This document shows positions 16,025 through 23,723 of a stretch of 64,000 nucleotides of DNA, piece after piece. Numbering within the stretch: the stretch's first letter is position 1; each line of letters opens with the position of its first letter. The position numbers and the translations under genes are program-made. Where the stretch lies: assembly GCF_051859565.1 (NCBI RefSeq), contig NZ_JBHYFK010000002.1:310001-374000 (forward strand), written 5' to 3'. The notes beneath the pieces were generated by a model. That model was given only the letters and a program-made list of their open reading frames with translations, was not told where the DNA came from and ran no database searches. The stretch is from Glycocaulis sp051859565 (GTDB lineage: Bacteria > Pseudomonadota > Alphaproteobacteria > Caulobacterales > Maricaulaceae).

Positions 16025-17376
16025 GCTCCGGCGCGGCTCTCACCGGGCGCAGGCACCGTGATGCCCTGATCGGTGTAGAGTTTGAGCTTGTTGCGCAGGG
16101 TGCGGATCGAGATGCCGAGAATGTTCGCGGCATGGGTGCGGTTGCCAAAGCAATGGTCCAGCGTGTCCAGGATCAGGTCCTGTTCAACTTCCGCCACGGT
16201 GCGCCCGACCATGTGGTGGGCCGCATCGGCGGCCTCTGCCGCCTGCCGGGCCACCCCGCCGCTGGAATGGAAGGCAGAGCCGTCCGGCGCCCGGATGGCA
16301 TCGGGTCCGATCTCGGTGCCGGAAGCGAGCAGCACGGCGCGGTGCATGGCGTTTTCCAACTCGCGCACATTGCCCGTCCAGCTGCGCGTGGTGATCTGCA
16401 GCTTGGCTGCTTCGTTGAGCGCGCGGTGCGGCAGGCCATTGGCGGCGGCGTATTTCTTCAGGAAGTGCTCGGCCAGCGCCAGCGCGTCCTCCGGGCGTTC
16501 ACGCAAGGGTGGAATGGCAAGGTTGACCACATTCAGCCGGAACAGCAGGTCTTCGCGGAACACGCCCTCGCGCACGGCCTTTTGCAGGTCGCGGTTGGAG
16601 GTGGCGATAACGCGGATATTGACCTTTACCGGGCCGGAGCCACCCACCCGGTCAATCTCGCGCTCCTGCAGGGCGCGCAGGAGCTTCGCCTGCAGGCGGG
16701 CATCCATTTCGGAGATTTCATCCAGTAGCAGGGTGCCGCCATCGGCCTCTTCAAACTTGCCGACCCGGCGCGCCACGGCGCCTGTGAACGCGCCCTTCTC
16801 GTGACCGAAAAGCTCGGACTCCAGCAGGTTTTCAGGGATCGCGGCGCAATTGACCGAGACGAAGGGCTTGGCTGCGCGCTTTGACTTGCGGTGAAGGAAG
16901 CGTGCCATCACCTCCTTGCCGACGCCGCTTTCGCCGGTGATGAGCACCGAGGCATCCGAGGCGGCAATCCGGTTGGCCAGTTCGACGACGGCCAGCATGG
17001 ATTTGTCGCGCGCCACCATGGGCCGCTCATCATCGCTGACCGCTTCGAGAACGGCCGCCATCAGTTCGGCATCGGCGGGGAGTGGAATGAATTCCTTCGC
17101 CCCGGCGCGGATGGCCGCTGCGGCGGCATCTGGGCGCACATTCACGCCGCAGGCGACGACCGGCACGGTGATGCGCTCCAGCTCGTTGGCGGCAATGAAA
17201 GCGCCTATGTCCAGGCTGACATCGACCATCACCAGATCGGCCCCGCGCCCGGCGCGCAGATAGGCCGTCGCCTGGGCGGGTGTGTCGACCTGGGAGACCT
17301 TGGCACCCCGGTCCATCGCCATCTTGGTGGCGGTTCCTGATTGCCCTGCGAGCGAGCCGACTATGAGTACACGCAT
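16018..17376 (-). CDS. flbD: Flagellar sigma-54 activator FlbD
   Basis: FlbD activates late (hook, filament) flagellar promoters with sigma-54 in Caulobacter. Layout over 452 residues: degenerate receiver (1-115), AAA+ domain (about 130-370; Walker A GESGVGKE, sigma-54 contact loop GAFTGA, Walker B GGTLLLDEISEM) and a Fis-type helix-turn-helix (NRTHAANILGISIRTLRNKL). The receiver has Gly7-Ser8 where an Asp pair is expected, although D52 remains, and lacks the conserved KP; Caulobacter FlbD is likewise not controlled by usual phosphorylation. It lies between fliN and flhA. Its stop codon falls in a repeat element. Confidence 0.94.
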   Translation of the reverse strand: MRVLIVGSLAGQSGTATKMAMDRGAKVSQVDTPAQATAYLRAGRGADLVMVDVSLDIGAFIAANELERITVPVVACGVNVRPDAAAAAIRAGAKEFIPLPADAELMAAVLEAVSDDERPMVARDKSMLAVVELANRIAASDASVLITGESGVGKEVMARFLHRKSKRAAKPFVSVNCAAIPENLLESELFGHEKGAFTGAVARRVGKFEEADGGTLLLDEISEMDARLQAKLLRALQEREIDRVGGSGPVKVNIRVIATSNRDLQKAVREGVFREDLLFRLNVVNLAIPPLRERPEDALALAEHFLKKYAAANGLPHRALNEAAKLQITTRSWTGNVRELENAMHRAVLLASGTEIGPDAIRAPDGSAFHSSGGVARQAAEAADAAHHMVGRTVAEVEQDLILDTLDHCFGNRTHAANILGISIRTLRNKLKLYTDQGITVPAPGESRAGAA

Positions 17377-17417
17377 GGCTCAGTTTCTCCTTGCAGACTG
17401 TGTCGGGGCGGGGTGGG

Positions 17418-17789
17418 TCATGCGGAATCCCCGTCCTTGATGATCTCGGTCATGGTCACGCCCAGCCGGTCGTCGACGACGACGACCTCGCCGCGCGCCA
17501 CGAGGCGGTTATTGACGTAGATGTCGATGGCCTCACCGACCTTGCGGTCGAGCTCCAGCACCGAACCGGAGGTGAGCTTCAGCAGCGAACTCACGTCGAT
17601 ATGCGTCTTGCCGAGCACCGCCGAGATATTGACCGGCACGTCGTAGACGGGCGCGAGGTCCACTGCGGTGCGGATAGACTCATCGACCAGCGACTGGGAG
17701 GGTAGGGCGGCGGGGCCGGAATCCTCCGCTCCTGCGCCGCCTTGCCCGGTATTGAGGTCGGGCAGGTCCAGATCGGTTGAATCAGCCAT
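17418..17789 (-). CDS. fliN: Flagellar switch protein FliN
   Basis: A 123-residue protein whose last about 75 residues form the SpoA/FliN domain of the C-ring: VYDVPVNISAVLGKTHIDVS, LTSGSVLELDRKVGEAIDIYVN and VDDRLGVTMTEI. An acidic, low-complexity N-terminal arm (1-35) precedes it. FliN tetramers at the base of the C-ring bind FliH and control switching. Its start overlaps the end of fliH by eight bases. Confidence 0.95.
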   Translation of the reverse strand: MADSTDLDLPDLNTGQGGAGAEDSGPAALPSQSLVDESIRTAVDLAPVYDVPVNISAVLGKTHIDVSSLLKLTSGSVLELDRKVGEAIDIYVNNRLVARGEVVVVDDRLGVTMTEIIKDGDSA

Positions 17790-18465
17790 GGTTGAGCTCC
17801 TTGAGCGGCTCGGCTTCGTCTGAGTTTTGTGTTTCGCTTACGTCATCGCGCGGCGCGGCCAGCCAGCGCTCGACCAGCTCGGCTATGCGCGCTTCGATGT
17901 CCGATGCGGTGCGTTCAATGGCGCCCGAGCGCCATTCCAGCACGCAGTCGCCGATGGCAATTTCCTCGTCGGCGCGCACGATGACGGCGCCTTCCAGCCC
18001 GAAATGGTCAGCTTGGGTCTGCAGACGTTCGGCAATGGTGTCGGCTAGTGCCGGTGTGACGCGGACGGCAATGCGCGGTTCGGCGCGCAGATCATCCATG
18101 ATCGAGCGGGCACACTCCAGAACTGTTTCCTCGCCATGGGCGGCGAGCGCGGCGCCGGCGATCTGGCGGGCGGCGGCGACGGCCAGGCGGGCCGCGTCTG
18201 CCCGCATGGCCTCGGATTCGGCTTCCATGCGCGCAAGGATGGCCTGTATCCGCCCGGTCAGGACTTTCAGCGCCTCTGCTGCCGCGCGGGCCGCCTCGGC
18301 ATTGTCCGCTTTCAGCGCTTCGGCTGCGGCTGCCTCGGCCTTTTCCTGTGCTTCGGACAGGGTGAGCATGCGTTTGACACGTTCACCATCGCGCAGCACC
18401 GTGCCGTCGGATGCGAAGACCCGGTCAAAGCCGAAAGGAGTGTGGCGCGTGGTCAAAACGGTCAT
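17782..18465 (-). CDS. fliH: FliH-like flagellar export protein
   Basis: A 227-residue protein with a long Ala/Glu-rich helix (about 35-110) and a C-terminal globular domain (IAVRVTPALADTIAERL, AIGDCVLEWRSGAIERT), the pattern of FliH, the dimeric regulator that anchors the FliI ATPase to FliN. Sequence identity within FliH is low, so the call depends on domain form and the position fliG-fliH-fliN; the equivalent Caulobacter gene was called flbE. It starts one base after the fliG stop codon. Confidence 0.85.
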   Translation of the reverse strand: MTVLTTRHTPFGFDRVFASDGTVLRDGERVKRMLTLSEAQEKAEAAAAEALKADNAEAARAAAEALKVLTGRIQAILARMEAESEAMRADAARLAVAAARQIAGAALAAHGEETVLECARSIMDDLRAEPRIAVRVTPALADTIAERLQTQADHFGLEGAVIVRADEEIAIGDCVLEWRSGAIERTASDIEARIAELVERWLAAPRDDVSETQNSDEAEPLKELNHG

Positions 18466-18466
18466 C

Positions 18467-19501
18467 CTAGTAGATCAGCTCGTCATCACCGCCGCCATCG
18501 GCAATGAGTATTTCGCCCTTGGCGGCGAGGTCCTTGGCGGTGTTGACCATGGCCTGCTGGGCCTGATCGACGTCTTTCAGGCGCACGGGGCCCATGGTCT
18601 GCATGTCCTCGCGCAGGATTTTCGCGGCGCGCTCTGACATGTTGGAGAAGAACAGGTCGCGCAGCGTGTCCGAGGCGCCTTTCAGCGCCAGGCCCAACTG
18701 ATCCTTGTTGACCGCGCGCAGCAATGTCTGGATGCCTTGCGGGTCCAGCTTGCCCAGATCCTCGAAGACAAACATGAGCGAGCGGATCTTCTCCGCGCTG
18801 TCCCGGTTGCGTTCTTCCAGTGCCGCCAGGAAGCGGTTCTCGGTCTGGCGGTCGAAATTGTTGAAGATGTCAGCCATCATTTCGTGGCTGTCCTGCTTGG
18901 ATGTGCGCGCCAGATTGCTCATGAATTCGTTGCGCAAGGTCATCTCGATCTTGTCGAGGATTTCGCGCTGGACCGGCTCCATGCGCAACATGCGCTGCAC
19001 GACCTCGAGGGCGAAATCCTCCGGCAGGGCGGAGAGCACGCGGGCAGCATGCTCGGAACGCACCTTGGACAGGACCACGGCCACGGTCTGCGGGTATTCG
19101 TTCTTGAGATAGTTGGCCAGAACCATCTCGTTCACATTGCCCAGCTTGTCCCACATGGTGCGCCCGGCCGGGCCGCGCAGCTCTTCCATGATGGCTTCGA
19201 CGCGTTCTTCCGGCAGGAAGCTGGCCAGAAGGCGCTGGGTGCGCTCCACCGAGCCGGAGATCGAGCCGGTGGTCGACATGGAGCCGACAAATTCCACGAT
19301 CAGCTTTTCGACCGCCTGTGAGGACACGTTGCCTAGCGAGGCCATGGCCTGCGAGACGATGCGGATTTCCTCCTCATCCATCATCTCCCAGAGCGCGGCC
19401 TGCTCTTCGCCCAACGCCATCAGGATGACGGCAGCCTTCTCCGGCCCGTCAAGCGCTGAGGGGTCGTCGATAAGTTTGCGTTTTACGGCTGGTACAACCA
19501 T
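18467..19501 (-). CDS. fliG: Flagellar motor switch protein FliG
   Basis: FliG couples the stator to rotation. The 344-residue protein has the three armadillo-like domains in order: N-terminal FliF-binding (GPEKAAVILMALGEE), middle (ANYLKNEYPQTVAVVLSKV) and C-terminal torque helix (EKIRSLMFVFEDLGKLD, LFFSNMSERAAKILREDM). The charged residues of the torque helix are present. It is separated from fliF by three bases and followed by fliH. Confidence 0.97.
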   Translation of the reverse strand: MVVPAVKRKLIDDPSALDGPEKAAVILMALGEEQAALWEMMDEEEIRIVSQAMASLGNVSSQAVEKLIVEFVGSMSTTGSISGSVERTQRLLASFLPEERVEAIMEELRGPAGRTMWDKLGNVNEMVLANYLKNEYPQTVAVVLSKVRSEHAARVLSALPEDFALEVVQRMLRMEPVQREILDKIEMTLRNEFMSNLARTSKQDSHEMMADIFNNFDRQTENRFLAALEERNRDSAEKIRSLMFVFEDLGKLDPQGIQTLLRAVNKDQLGLALKGASDTLRDLFFSNMSERAAKILREDMQTMGPVRLKDVDQAQQAMVNTAKDLAAKGEILIADGGGDDELIY

Positions 19502-19504
19502 CGA

Positions 19505-21136
19505 CTAGCTCTCGTGCATCCAGGTGCGCAGGATCGCCATGGACTCGTCAGGATGCTTCTCGACGAGCGTGGAGACCTTCTTCACAGACGACTTTTTCAC
19601 CTGGCCATCGATATGGGCGATATCGATTGTTTCTTCCGGATCACCGGAGTCAGGCAAAGCGAACGGGCCGTCGCCGGAATGGCTTATGGCGGCCTGGCGC
19701 GGTTGCGAGGGCAGGGCCTGCGCGCCGGCGCCTGCGCCGGCCAGTGCAGGGGCCGGACCGCTTATCGCGCCCTTGATGAGCGGACGGGCAACCATGAACA
19801 CGATCAGCAGAGCGGTGATGAACAGAACCGCGATCTCGGCAATGCGCATGATGTCGCCGCGGCTGAGCGAAAAGCCGGAGCTGGCTGGCGTGCCGATATC
19901 CAGATCAGGACGCGAGAAGCGCAGCTGGGCCACTTCGATAACGTCGCCGCGATCGGCATTAAGCCCGGCCGCGACGCCGGCGAGCTGGCGGATGCGGGCG
20001 ATCTCTTCCTCGCTGCGCGGCGTGAAGACGGGCGAGCCATCCTCACCGCGCGTCATCACCTCGTCGACGACAACCGACACAGACAGGCGCTCGATGGCAC
20101 CGGCCTCGATGATGCGGGTGCGGGTGGTGGAGGAATTCAGGAAGTTCTCCACCCGCGAATTGCGGCCGGTTTCGGCCATGCCTGCGCCGCCAGCGTCCGC
20201 GCCCTGCCCGGCTTCGGGGAGGTTTTCGGCCACAGATACCGCGCCAGTATTGCGCCCGGCCGGTTCGCGCGTGAATTCTTCAGTGGACTCCCGTCCCGAA
20301 CGCACCTGGCCTTCAGGGTCATAGGTCTGGCTGCTTTCGGTGATGCTTTCGCGGCTGAGATCGGCGGTGACCACAACACGGGCCGCACCGGGGCCGACAA
20401 TGCCCTCCACCACATCGCGCACACGGTCGCGCAGCTGGGACTCCAGGCTGGAGCGGCGCCCTTCCAGAGCGGCACTGGTCAGTGAGCCGTCATCAGAGGG
20501 GCTGGCCAGCAGCCGGCCCCGGTCATCGGCAATGGTGATGCGGTTGGCGCTCAAGCCCGGAACAGCCGTCGCCACAAGGTCGCGCACGGTGGCGATCTGC
20601 TCAGGCGTGATCTGGCCGCGCAGATTGAGGATGACCGAGGCTGACGGTTCCTGCACCTGCTGGGAAAACAGCCGGCGTTCGGGCAGCACCAGATGCACGC
20701 GCGCGCCGCTGACCACACCGATCGTGTTGATGGTGCGGGCCAGCTCGCCTTCCAGTGCGCGCTTGGCGTTGATGTTCTGGACAAAGCTGGTGGTGCCCAG
20801 CGCATCGGTTTCGTCAAAAATCTCGTAGCCGACCGAGCCAAAGCCCAGCGCGCCGCCCTGCGCCACGCGCAGGCGCGCCTCGTCCACGCGCTGGCGGTCG
20901 ACGAATACGGCTGTGCCGCCTTCACGCAGGGAATAGGGGATGTTGGCCTGACCGAGACGTTCGCTGACGGCGGCCGTGTCCTGCGGCTGCAGGCCGGAAT
21001 AGAGCAGCGCCTCGCGTGAGCCATTCATGCTCATCGTGAAGATGACCAGCGCTGCGGCCACCCCGATGGTCAGGCCGAGTATGGCCGTCAGGCGGCCAAC
21101 GCCAAACTTTGCGAGTTGTTCAAATAGCGCGTTCAC
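19505..21136 (-). CDS. fliF: Flagellar MS-ring protein FliF
   Basis: FliF builds the membrane-embedded MS ring. N-terminal helix (about 12-32), a YscJ-type periplasmic domain (LYSGLQPQDTAAVSERL, ARVHLVLPERRLFS), the FliF C domain, a second transmembrane helix (about 435-455, IAEIAVLFITALLIVFMVARPL) and the C-terminal FliG-binding tail (DESMAILRTWMHES). The frame runs back to a TTG at 21193, but GTG 21136 yields MNALFEQLAKFGVGRL, matching the family's N-terminus (543 residues). First gene of the operon down to flhG; a CtrA-box-like site lies 77-91 bases upstream. Confidence 0.95.
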   Translation of the reverse strand: MNALFEQLAKFGVGRLTAILGLTIGVAAALVIFTMSMNGSREALLYSGLQPQDTAAVSERLGQANIPYSLREGGTAVFVDRQRVDEARLRVAQGGALGFGSVGYEIFDETDALGTTSFVQNINAKRALEGELARTINTIGVVSGARVHLVLPERRLFSQQVQEPSASVILNLRGQITPEQIATVRDLVATAVPGLSANRITIADDRGRLLASPSDDGSLTSAALEGRRSSLESQLRDRVRDVVEGIVGPGAARVVVTADLSRESITESSQTYDPEGQVRSGRESTEEFTREPAGRNTGAVSVAENLPEAGQGADAGGAGMAETGRNSRVENFLNSSTTRTRIIEAGAIERLSVSVVVDEVMTRGEDGSPVFTPRSEEEIARIRQLAGVAAGLNADRGDVIEVAQLRFSRPDLDIGTPASSGFSLSRGDIMRIAEIAVLFITALLIVFMVARPLIKGAISGPAPALAGAGAGAQALPSQPRQAAISHSGDGPFALPDSGDPEETIDIAHIDGQVKKSSVKKVSTLVEKHPDESMAILRTWMHES

Positions 21137-21212
21137 GGGTGAAAAAGCCCTGCCCCTCTGGCCAGCGCGGCGATTTGCCGGACTGGTAGGCAAGTTTTTC
21201 CCACTGCCCGCG

Positions 21213-21227
21213 TAAACGAGTGTTTAA
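21213..21227 (-). promoter_or_regulatory. Candidate CtrA box upstream of fliF
   Basis: On the minus strand TTAA-N7-TTTA, one base off the TTAA-N7-TTAA consensus, lies 77-91 bases before the fliF GTG. In Caulobacter the fliF operon is a class II operon activated by CtrA. Confidence 0.5.
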
Positions 21228-21317
21228 CGAGAGTTACCAAATCCCAGCGCAGGGTTGTGGAAAAGCGCCGTTATTGTTGGTGGGCCGTTTTCAAGGGTGA
21301 ATTGAAGGGCGAAAAGC

Positions 21318-21440
21318 AATATGGGTCCCCCGTCAGGGCGGGGGAACCCGGTGGAAAGGGCATCGCTGAAGCTGGATATATAGCAGCATCGGTGAAACAG
21401 CCGGGGTCTCCCGCACCGACGGGAGACCCAGATTTTTTCT
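21318..21440. repeat. Two GGGTCCCC-type hairpins (family 3)
   Basis: Hairpins GGGTCCCCCG...CGGGGGAACCC (about 21320-21347) and GGGTCTCCCG...CGGGAGACCC (21404-21429), the second followed on the plus strand by six T (21433-21438), so it could terminate transcription. Nothing else is seen between the fliF promoter and copy c of family 2. Confidence 0.6.
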
Positions 21441-21445
21441 GTCCT

Positions 21446-21620
21446 CCCCCACATCCGTAGGGTCGGTTCCGGCCACGAGGCCGGGCGCGCGTTTGCGCTT
21501 GCGACGCTGCGCGTCGGGGAGCCAGTCCGGCCCCGTCAGGGGCCGCAAGGGCGACCGCCCGCCCGAGCTAATGCGAGGAGCGACGGGGCGGATGCCCCGG
21601 AGTATCACTAAAACTAGTGC
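21446..21620. repeat. Hairpin repeat, family 2, two opposed copies (c)
   Basis: A plus-oriented copy (CCCAC-ATCC-GTAGG, GGTTCC, CCGGCC-ACGA-GGCCGG, GCGCGTTTGCGCTTGCG, GACGC-TGC-GCGTC; 21446-21515) faces a minus-oriented copy (21523-21620). The latter's last 61 bases are the inverted partner of 5905-5965 and contain the last His codon and TAG of sciP. Confidence 0.8.
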
Positions 21621-21886
21621 CTGTAGTCCTGGATGCGGGTCGTGCGCAGGCCGGCCAGGCCATGACGCTCGATAGCGCGCTGCCAGCCGAGGAATTCCTC
21701 CACGGTCAGGCGATAACGCTCGCACGCTTCATCCAGGCTGATCAGTCCGCCGCGTACGGCTGCGACGACTTCAGCCTTGCGGCGGATCACCCAGCGCTTG
21801 GTGTTGGCAGACGGCAGATCCGCTACCGTGAGCGGGCTGCCATCGGGCCCGATCACATAGTTTTCTTTCTTGATACGACGTTCCAT
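21614..21886 (-). CDS. sciP: CtrA antagonist SciP (DUF1153)
   Basis: SciP is a small helix-turn-helix protein that binds DNA and CtrA in G1-phase cells and blocks CtrA-activated transcription without affecting CtrA's origin block. The 90-residue product shows the highly conserved family core YVIGPDGSPLTVADLPSANT, RWVIRRKAEVVAAVRGGLIS, LDEACERYRLTVEEFLGWQ and the closing HGLAGLRTTRIQDYRH. The frame extends to 21907, but the ATG at 21886 begins the conserved part. It is monocistronic with a CtrA-box-like motif 71-85 bases upstream. Confidence 0.95.
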   Translation of the reverse strand: MERRIKKENYVIGPDGSPLTVADLPSANTKRWVIRRKAEVVAAVRGGLISLDEACERYRLTVEEFLGWQRAIERHGLAGLRTTRIQDYRH

Positions 21887-21957
21887 CCAACCCGGTCCTT
21901 CCACCACGAAGGCGCTCTTAATGGCGCTCTTGATGGGACCGTTATACGTGAGACGTT

Positions 21958-21972
21958 TTAACGACGGCCTAA
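21958..21972 (-). promoter_or_regulatory. Candidate CtrA box upstream of sciP
   Basis: TTAG-N7-TTAA on the minus strand (TTAA-N7-CTAA on plus) is one mismatch from the CtrA box. A GATTC (CcrM-type) site follows at 22013-22017. Caulobacter sciP is activated by CtrA. Confidence 0.5.
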
Positions 21973-22045
21973 ACGCCTTGGTAAATCTTCTATAAATCAG
22001 CGGTTTAGAAATGATTCACCCCCGTGGGGTCTTTTTCCTGTCCTC

Positions 22046-22191
22046 CCCCACATCCGTGGGGTCGGTTCCGCGAAAAGTCGCGGGCGGGCGTGATCTTTAG
22101 CTGCGCAGCCCATCCGGGCTGCGATGTTCCGCGCACGAGCGCGGACGGCCCTTGGCCTTGCGGGCGGCCAGAGGCCGCCCGAAAAGCGCGG
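22046..22191 (+). repeat. Hairpin repeat, family 2, tandem copies d
   Basis: Two successive copies: CCCCAC-ATCC-GTGGGG, TCGGTTCC, GCGA-AAAG-TCGC, GGGCGGGCG (22046-22090), then GCAGCCC-ATCC-GGGCTGC, GATGTTCC, CGCGC-ACGA-GCGCG and GGGCGGCC-AGA-GGCCGCCC (22105-22191). Apart from these and the sciP promoter, 21887-22269 holds no gene. Confidence 0.8.
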
Positions 22192-22269
22192 ATGCGCGGG
22201 GCACTAATGAAACAAGCGCCCCCGCGGAGCCGGTGTGCCGTTAGGCACACTCGGCGTGAGCGAGAAAGA

Positions 22270-23664
22270 TTACCGCTTCATCTGGATCGCTTCGGCCATC
22301 ATCTCGTCGGCCGTGGTGATGATGCGTGAGGATGCCGAATAGGCGCGCTGGGTGATGATGAGGTTGGAGAACTCGGTCGCGATATCGACATTGGAGTTTT
22401 CCAGCGCCTTGGGGGCGATCTGGCCGGACGCGCCCGCGCCGGGGATATTCAGTGTGAACGCACCAGACTCAGGCGTGACGTAGAAGGCCGAGCCACCGGC
22501 TGTTGCCAGTCCGTTCGGGTTGGCCACCGTGGCCACCGGGATCTGGTAGATCTTGCGCACCACGCCATTGGTGAAGCGGGCCGACACAAAGCCCTGATTA
22601 TCTACATCAACGCTGGCAAACGCGCCGAAGATCGCACCATTGACGCGCGTCGAGTTCAGTGTCGACGGACTGTCATACTGGGTGATGCCGCCGGGTGTAC
22701 CGGCTGCGCCCAGATCCAGCTGGATCGACTGGGCGCCGATACCCGTACCGGCTGACCATTGGAAATCATTGGCTCCCAGGGCGGCCGCATTGTCCGACCC
22801 AAGGAAGTTCAGTGTAGAGGGCAGGGTGGTGTTGGCGACGTCGATCTGGCCGTCCGTGTTGAAGGCCAGAAGGCCGGTTGCGATCTGGCCTGAATTGAGG
22901 CCAGCGCCGGTGGTGATGTCGGTGGCCGGGTCAATGTGAAGTTCCGCGTGCCACTGATTGGCGTTGGCCGATTTCAGAAGCGACAGGGTCACGGAGCGCA
23001 CGCCGCCCTGGCTGTCATAGATCTGGATGGTGCGCTGGAAGTCCGGGGTCACCGCGCCAGACGCCATGTTTTCGGCCGGGTCGGCGGCGTCGTAGGTAGC
23101 AGCCGCAGGCGAGATCGCCTGGCTGGCCTGCAGATTGGCGTTGATACGCACCGAGGAGGTCGCTTCCGCCGCGCCGCCGATATTGGACAGGTTGATGGCT
23201 TCAAGCTGGTCGAGATTTGACGGGTTGGCGTTGACCGTGCCGTCGGCCTGTACCGGCCAGCCATAGAGATACATGCCCGCCGCATTGCGCAGAAAGCCGG
23301 CGGAATCGGTTTCAAAATTGCCCGAGCGGGTGAACAGGACCGGGTCGAAGCCGGTGGCGTTCTGGGAGTTGGGCCGCACCACGAAGAAGCCATTTCCGTC
23401 AATCGCCAGCGAGGTGGAGGAACTGGCCGGATTGAGAAGCCCGCTTGTGGACACGTCCAGCTTGGACAGCGTCGAGGTGCCGCCGGCTGCATAGCGCACA
23501 TCACCGGCGCCGGAGGTCAGCGAGTAGTTCGGGAAGAAATTCGTGTTGACGCGCTTGTAGCCGACCGTGTTCACGTTGGCGATGTTGTCCGAAATCCCCG
23601 CCAGGGCAGAGGAGTTGGAGATCAGGCCGGATGCGCCGGCTGCCAGGGCTGAATTGAGGCTCAT
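22270..23664 (-). CDS. flgE: Flagellar hook protein FlgE
   Basis: FlgE polymerises into the hook. The 464 residues have the N-terminal rod signature SDNIANVNTVGYKRVNTNF, the D1 motif AIDGNGFFVVRP, a variable middle domain and the C-terminal coiled-coil helix NSNVDIATEFSNLIITQRAY, ending MMAEAIQMKR. It is the third gene of fliK-flgD-flgE. In related bacteria hook genes need sigma-54 and FlbD, both consistent with this locus, although I see no clear sigma-54 site immediately before flgE. Confidence 0.95.
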   Translation of the reverse strand: MSLNSALAAGASGLISNSSALAGISDNIANVNTVGYKRVNTNFFPNYSLTSGAGDVRYAAGGTSTLSKLDVSTSGLLNPASSSTSLAIDGNGFFVVRPNSQNATGFDPVLFTRSGNFETDSAGFLRNAAGMYLYGWPVQADGTVNANPSNLDQLEAINLSNIGGAAEATSSVRINANLQASQAISPAAATYDAADPAENMASGAVTPDFQRTIQIYDSQGGVRSVTLSLLKSANANQWHAELHIDPATDITTGAGLNSGQIATGLLAFNTDGQIDVANTTLPSTLNFLGSDNAAALGANDFQWSAGTGIGAQSIQLDLGAAGTPGGITQYDSPSTLNSTRVNGAIFGAFASVDVDNQGFVSARFTNGVVRKIYQIPVATVANPNGLATAGGSAFYVTPESGAFTLNIPGAGASGQIAPKALENSNVDIATEFSNLIITQRAYSASSRIITTADEMMAEAIQMKR

Positions 23665-23723
23665 AGTCTTGCTCCTGCTTATTTTTCGTTTTCTGGAACG
23701 TTATCGGGTGTGGACGGGCGGGA

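Noticed and set aside
5905..21620. Inverted pair considered as the ends of a composite transposon
   Set aside because: The enclosed genes are core flagellar genes, there is no transposase and no target duplication was seen; the pair fits the dispersed hairpin family.
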